DNA from: Halichondria panicea
Taxonomy: Eukaryota > Porifera > Demospongiae > Suberitida > Halichondriidae
Assembly (NCBI RefSeq): GCF_963675165.1
Contig: NC_087384.1
Span: 1,014,501 to 1,078,500 of the forward strand
Length of the DNA: 64,000 nucleotides
Reading direction: 5' to 3'
The position numbers were made by a program, and so were the translations under genes. The stretch's first letter is position 1; each line of letters starts with the position of its first letter. The notes beneath the pieces are model-generated. The model had not been told where the DNA came from. It saw nothing but the letters and a program-made list of their open reading frames with translations, and searched no databases. Shown piece by piece: positions 59,836-64,000 of this stretch.

Positions 59836-60932
59836 TAGCCTCGATCCCAGGCCGAGTTTTCGCTTTTATAATGGTTAGGCGAACAACTGGGCCTGGTACT
59901 AGTTGTCTGCGCATGCGTCAGTCGTTTGTCAGATTCTGACGAATGGATATTCTCGTTCACTTTCGTGACATTTATATTCGTGTACTATCGTGTACTAGAA
60001 GTCAGTTCCCGTTTTATCATTATTGGAATCGATTGGAATGGCTCTTAGCTGAAGCTTCTCTCTTCTCTGAAGCTTATTCTGAAGACTGAACAACAAGGGA
60101 AGAGGTATAAAGCTTTGTCAAGCTTGTTAAGGTCAGATATTTTTGTGTGGGCCCTATGGCCGGCTATGCTATCAAGTCTTGTTCATGTTTGGCAAGAATG
60201 TAGGTAGACTATAGTTTCATCATTAATATGGTGGATCAAGTGAAGAGTGTGAGCTAGAGAACTTGGTGCTGCCATCATCAGCTCGTCGACAATGACACTA
60301 TAACCTGTTTAATACGAGAAATTTAATATGTATAGATCTATATACACGTATTTAAAATGTCTACTTCTCTGTACAGGAGCAATGGCTAATATCCAGCTAT
60401 CCCAACAGTGCTCCTCTTGGCTATACTAACGGACGAGACTGGACAGTTTGAGGTAAGGGTTTAACCGTCTTTGGTTTCTTTTAATATTGTCCTATACTCA
60501 CAGGACTGGAGTATGACCTGCTCATTCGAGCGTTGCTGGGTAGCTCAGAGACATCAAGAGAATCTACGTTTTCTCAAGCAAAATTTAACTGAGTTACGAG
60601 TTGGGGCCTAGAATCAGAGAAGTCCAGCAGCCTGCTAAATCTTTTTGAAACGTAATTTGAAGGCATTCAATCATCCTGAAGTTGCCCTGGGTCACTGTAA
60701 TTGTGCTGCAGCACAACTGGCAACTCCCCAGGCCTTTGTGAAGCAGCTCCCTATGTGCATCTTTTGTGTACTCACTCTGTGCATTTTCTGTGTACAAATT
60801 TCGATTATTGAAATATTTTTGCTGACCACAAATATACAATGAAATTTGACGCATGCGCAGACAACTAGTACCAGGCCCAGTTGTTCGCCTAACCGTTATA
60901 AAAGCGAAAACTCGGCCCTGGGATAGAGGCTA
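59836..60932. mobile_element. 1.1-kb MULE-like element inserted in a tandem array
   Basis: The ends TAGCCTCGATCCCAGGCCG and CGGCCCTGGGATAGAGGCTA begin inverted repeats of about 87 bp (through GGTTAGGCGAACAACTGG and ACTAGTTGTCTGCGCATGCG). CAGTTCAACT flanks both sides (59826-59835 and 60933-60942), but the host array itself repeats that word. It belongs to the same family as the element at 46937. There is no transposase ORF. Confidence 0.87.
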
Positions 60933-60980
60933 CAGTTCAACTATGCTTCTGCATGCAGTTCACTTTTGCATTTCGTTTTG

Positions 60981-61830
60981 CCAGAGATACAAAAGAAAGG
61001 GGATTGGAAACGAAATTTTTACGAAATTTTTGCGTGAAGCATTCCGCGTTATAGGGCGTGGCTAAAACTACAAAGGATTATATTTATAGTCAGCATGCTC
61101 ATTACCTGTCTTGACTGCTCTACAATGTGCTGTACATAGAAACAGTGAAATTGATCATTTTTAATGTTGATTTTTCTAAAAAGTAAAGAGAATTTAGCTC
61201 TAAAAAGTCGACTAAGCAACGCAGCCACTATTACTAGACAAATAAATGCTATGCAAGAAGAAATAGCCTTTACTATGAAGTCGTAGGAGGGACAGGCCCG
61301 TGGTGTGTCTAAAAGTATACTAAAGCAGTTTAAAGGACTATACTGCAAACGTTTATGAACAGTACAGCTTATTTATAGCATGAAGCCATTCTATGTAGCA
61401 CTTAGATACATAATAACCAAGTCAAGCAATGTCCTTTGCTGTTTTGACTTCACAGGAGGGACAGAGAAAAGTTGACATAGAGTAATTCAAGCTAAACTCA
61501 AAAAAATTGGAAACAGAGTAAAGACAACGGACTTAGAGCTTGTCAGTGGTATAAGCTTACTTCTCTCAAGTATCTCCCAGGCCCTGAGTGATCTCTAGTG
61601 GATAGGAGAGCTAGAAACCAGGGATACAAAACCGTAGCGCAGTCCTCCATGTAATTATTTGCGAGCGCAATAATTACACGGAGTGCTTCACCGGATGTCA
61701 GTCCTTTTACATAGGGCGTGGGCGGTCGTTTCCAATCCCCTTTCTTTTGTATCTCTGCTTCACCGGATGTCAGTCCTTTTACATAGGGCGTGGGCGGTCG
61801 TTTCCAATCCCCTTTCTTTTGTATCTCTGG
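60981..61830. mobile_element. 850-bp inverted-repeat element, source-like copy
   Basis: The ends CCAGAGATACAAAAGAAAGG and CCTTTCTTTTGTATCTCTGG are inverted for more than 30 bp and flanked by TTTTG on both sides. A ~72-bp segment at the right end is tandemly duplicated (CTTCACCGGATGTCAGTCC twice). The interior (TCAGCATGCTCATTACCTG, GAAGAAATAGCCTT, CCGTGGTGTGTCTAAAAG) matches degraded copies in all three ~2-kb ankyrin units. Confidence 0.87.
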
Positions 61831-62540
61831 TTTTGCAGTTTGCTCTGCTTTTGCAGTTGTCTGGCTTCTGCTCAATCACATGTGCTTTAATAAGAAACAA
61901 GTAAGAGCATGTTATTATGCAGCACTAATAGCTAGCTAGCTAGCTATGTCTCTGCTGTGTCTGTCTGTGTTTAACGTTTATCATGGCACATTAATCTACA
62001 CAACAACTCAACTGGTATAGCCTATAGGGTAGGATGTATGCAGATATTAAATACCCCAGATCTGTTGATAAAATACTTTTACTCGTGGAGACCCTACAAA
62101 CTAATCGTTCAAACACAGACTGCAGAGATATTAAACACACAGCTATAGCTAGCCAGCATAATATTCTCTTGCCTGTTTCTTATAAGTTGTACTCGCCTCC
62201 AACTTTTAATTGCTTCCGGAAGCGGGGGCGTAGCCTTATTGCAGCTCTACGTACCAGTGTGTGGTACAGACAGTGCTGTGGTATTAGTGACAGTATATAT
62301 ATACTGCTCTGAATGGCACCGTGAGGGAAATTAAAAATCAAAAGTAACTGCGGGAAATCCAATAAGAAGCTTTTTCAACTTGGTTCGTTGCACATAATTA
62401 TGGGATATCGAACAGTTTTTATAATTCATTTTCAACACGCAATGTACAAAACACACGTACACAATAATAACCACACATTAGGGATAAAGCTAATCTAAGA
62501 GTTCTGTTCTGATATATCTACAGTCGATATGGAGTGCTGT
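61831..62540. other. Intergenic, remnant of tandem array then AT-rich DNA
   Basis: It starts with TTTTGCAGTTTGCTCTGC, a remnant of the array seen at 59680. From about 62390 it resembles 16260-16410, the region downstream of the first Death-domain gene. No gene seen. Confidence 0.55.
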
Positions 62541-62555
62541 ATTACGTGCACCTTC

Positions 62556-63163
62556 TCACAGCTCCTGTGCATGGAGGCAATAAAGAATGAGTTAGTGTGT
62601 GGGTGGCTAATCACAGTTCAGTAACCTTATATCAATGACTGGTGGGTGTAGGACGTACAGTTTTCAGTTTGACAGTGAAACACCATGCAGTATAGGGGGG
62701 ACACACATAGAGTGCATGCGCACACACATGCACCTATATACTGAGTGGTATGGGCATAACTTCCCCACATAAGACACAGTGTTGGGAAGGTTTGGTGACA
62801 CTACGATAAGGGGTACACTCACTTTCAAGTACTGGCAGACTAGGTCAGCAATCTCCCCTTTTCTCAGTTTTACTAACATCTCCAGAAGGGCCCTGAATGT
62901 TGCTTGTGAGCGCTGTTTTCCTCTCCAGATTTTCAAACACTCAATCATAGCTAGGTGGTTACTCTCATTTTTTTTCAACTGGACATTACTTTGCTCGCCA
63001 GGGGTTAATTTCATAGCATCGACATAGAGCTCCACATTATCGAAACAGGGAGCCAAATATGATACGTCTTCTTGCTGGATTTCCCTGTTGACTTGGGCAG
63101 TAGTGAGCGGACATGTGTCCATCAGCTGTTGAAGAGCTGTACTCACTGGTTGAGCAGATGATC
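62556..63163 (-). CDS. Second Death-domain gene of ANK-ZU5-Death type, 3' end
   Basis: The exon at 62823-63163 encodes a Death domain (STALQQLMDTCPLTTAQVN, YVDAMKLTPGEQSNVQLKKN, ATFRALLEMLVKLRKGEIAD) closely similar to exon 16860-17201, with the same acceptor sequence and following intron. The last exon begins at 62564. In the first gene the junction is phase 1 and the protein ends AVRRCT. Here the donor gives phase 0, so the same exon is read EL and stops at 62556. Upstream intron DNA (63164-64000) is also homologous to 17202-17850. The ankyrin and ZU5 parts would lie beyond the window and are inferred from homology. Confidence 0.85.
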
Positions 63164-63564
63164 CTACAGTATGAAAATTAAAATAACACACTCATGCATA
63201 TCCCGCTATATGATACTAACAACAAAACAACCAATTTACACACTAGTCGTGACGACAAAGAATGAGTGAAAAAAGTGTGATACTATACTCTACTTGACAA
63301 GAGGCCAAATATAGGAAAAGTGTAGGAAAAGTGTATCTCTAACAAATTTTTGTGGGGTACAAAATTCGTTCAACTCGAAACAATGATTATTTTGTGGTAA
63401 AAAATTTCATTGCAACTTCATTGCCTGCACTGCATGCCACGCCTATGTTTTTGTGGAGGTCAAAAATTACCCGCTATATATACGTATGTGTTTGTGTAAA
63501 AATCGTGCTGAAAACTGCCTGGGGCTGTATGTTATTTTTCTATGTATTGTACAGCTGTTGACTA
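63164..63564. other. Intron upstream of second Death exon
   Basis: Homologous at its start to the intron after 17201 (ATCCCGCTA, ACAACAAAACAACCAAT, ACACTAGTCGTGACGACAAA). No exon seen before the gap. Confidence 0.6.
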
Positions 63565-63764
63565 NNNNNNNNNNNNNNNNNNNNNNNNNNNNNNNNNNNN
63601 NNNNNNNNNNNNNNNNNNNNNNNNNNNNNNNNNNNNNNNNNNNNNNNNNNNNNNNNNNNNNNNNNNNNNNNNNNNNNNNNNNNNNNNNNNNNNNNNNNNN
63701 NNNNNNNNNNNNNNNNNNNNNNNNNNNNNNNNNNNNNNNNNNNNNNNNNNNNNNNNNNNNNNNN
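63565..63764. other. Assembly gap (200 N)
   Basis: A run of exactly 200 N. Reading frames that cross it are meaningless. Confidence 0.99.
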
Positions 63765-64000
63765 ACTCTTCTGAAAAGGCTGCAATAGCATTCCAAGTAA
63801 GCAAAACTAGGCATAACTCGAGAACGAAGCATTATTTTGCACATCCACGAATTAAAATCCAAGTAAACATGACTAGAAGCCTATAGAAACTCTTACTTGC
63901 ACTTGATTCATCCTTGAGCAGCTGTAGCGGTCTACACACACACACACACACAGACACACAGACACACAAACACACTACCGTATACCTCGCTTGCGCATGC
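63765..64000. other. Intron continuation with CA/GACA repeat
   Basis: It matches 17664-17850 (GGCTACAATGGCATTCCAAG-like, GAATGAAATATTATTTTGCA-like) and ends with a short (CA)n tract at about 63930-63975, then TACCGTATACCTCGC, a probable start of another CCGTATA element. Confidence 0.7.

Noticed and set aside
63453-63886. ORFs spanning 63565-63764
   Set aside because: They are created by reading through a run of N.

Overview
The window is animal nuclear DNA, best read as a demosponge (Amphimedon-like) genome. The genes have many short exons separated by compact GT-AG introns, often 50-60 bp. They include classic metazoan families (ERK5-type MAP kinase, doublecortin-like kinase, NACHT-WD40, ankyrin-ZU5-Death), and the Death-domain sequence looks like the sponge type as I remember it. 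Species assignment is inference. All gene models were spliced by eye. For six of them the exon lengths sum to an exact multiple of three, which is a strong internal check.

Region 1 (1-14111) is a gene-dense housekeeping block: ERK5/MAPK7-like kinase (-, 3' end outside), MRPL43 (+), an unrecognised 238-aa acidic/basic protein (-), SLC7A6OS/Iwr1 (+), and an 867-aa doublecortin-like kinase (-) whose kinase domain lacks several catalytic residues and looks like a pseudokinase. Two identical tRNA-Gly(UCC) genes sit in tandem in its first intron. MAPK7/MRPL43 and the unknown gene/SLC7A6OS are divergent pairs.

Region 2 (14363-34401) holds a truncated copy of the 3' end of a NACHT-WD40 gene, then a 951-aa ankyrin-ZU5-Death protein on the minus strand. 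Most of its ankyrin repeats are encoded one per exon. Its introns have grown by tandem duplication of about 0.82-kb and about 2.1-kb units and by insertion of many small inverted-repeat elements.

Region 3 (34402-43165) has no intact gene. It contains long inverted-repeat elements, an LCAT-like exon split by a 1.27-kb palindrome with piggyBac-like TTAA ends, and a tandem satellite whose unit contains a perfect hairpin.

Region 4 (43166-54279) is a 19-exon, 1733-aa DUF4062-like-NACHT-WD40 gene (NWD family) on the minus strand, divergent from CRCP/RPC9 (+, 54390-55194). Next come PTRH2 (-) and a METTL27-like methyltransferase (+), both frame-disrupted within one 500-bp stretch.

Region 5 (57340-64000) is transposon-rich: a decayed Helentron (PIF1-type helicase followed by endonuclease/exonuclease/phosphatase domain), two kinds of terminal-inverted-repeat element, and the 3' end of a second ankyrin-ZU5-Death-type gene, with a 200-bp assembly gap.

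The main large-scale signal is that an [ankyrin-ZU5-Death, then NACHT-WD40] cassette appears to have been duplicated in tandem. One NACHT-WD40 copy is intact and the other is reduced to its tail. This suggests a linked, evolving innate-immunity or cell-death gene cluster.
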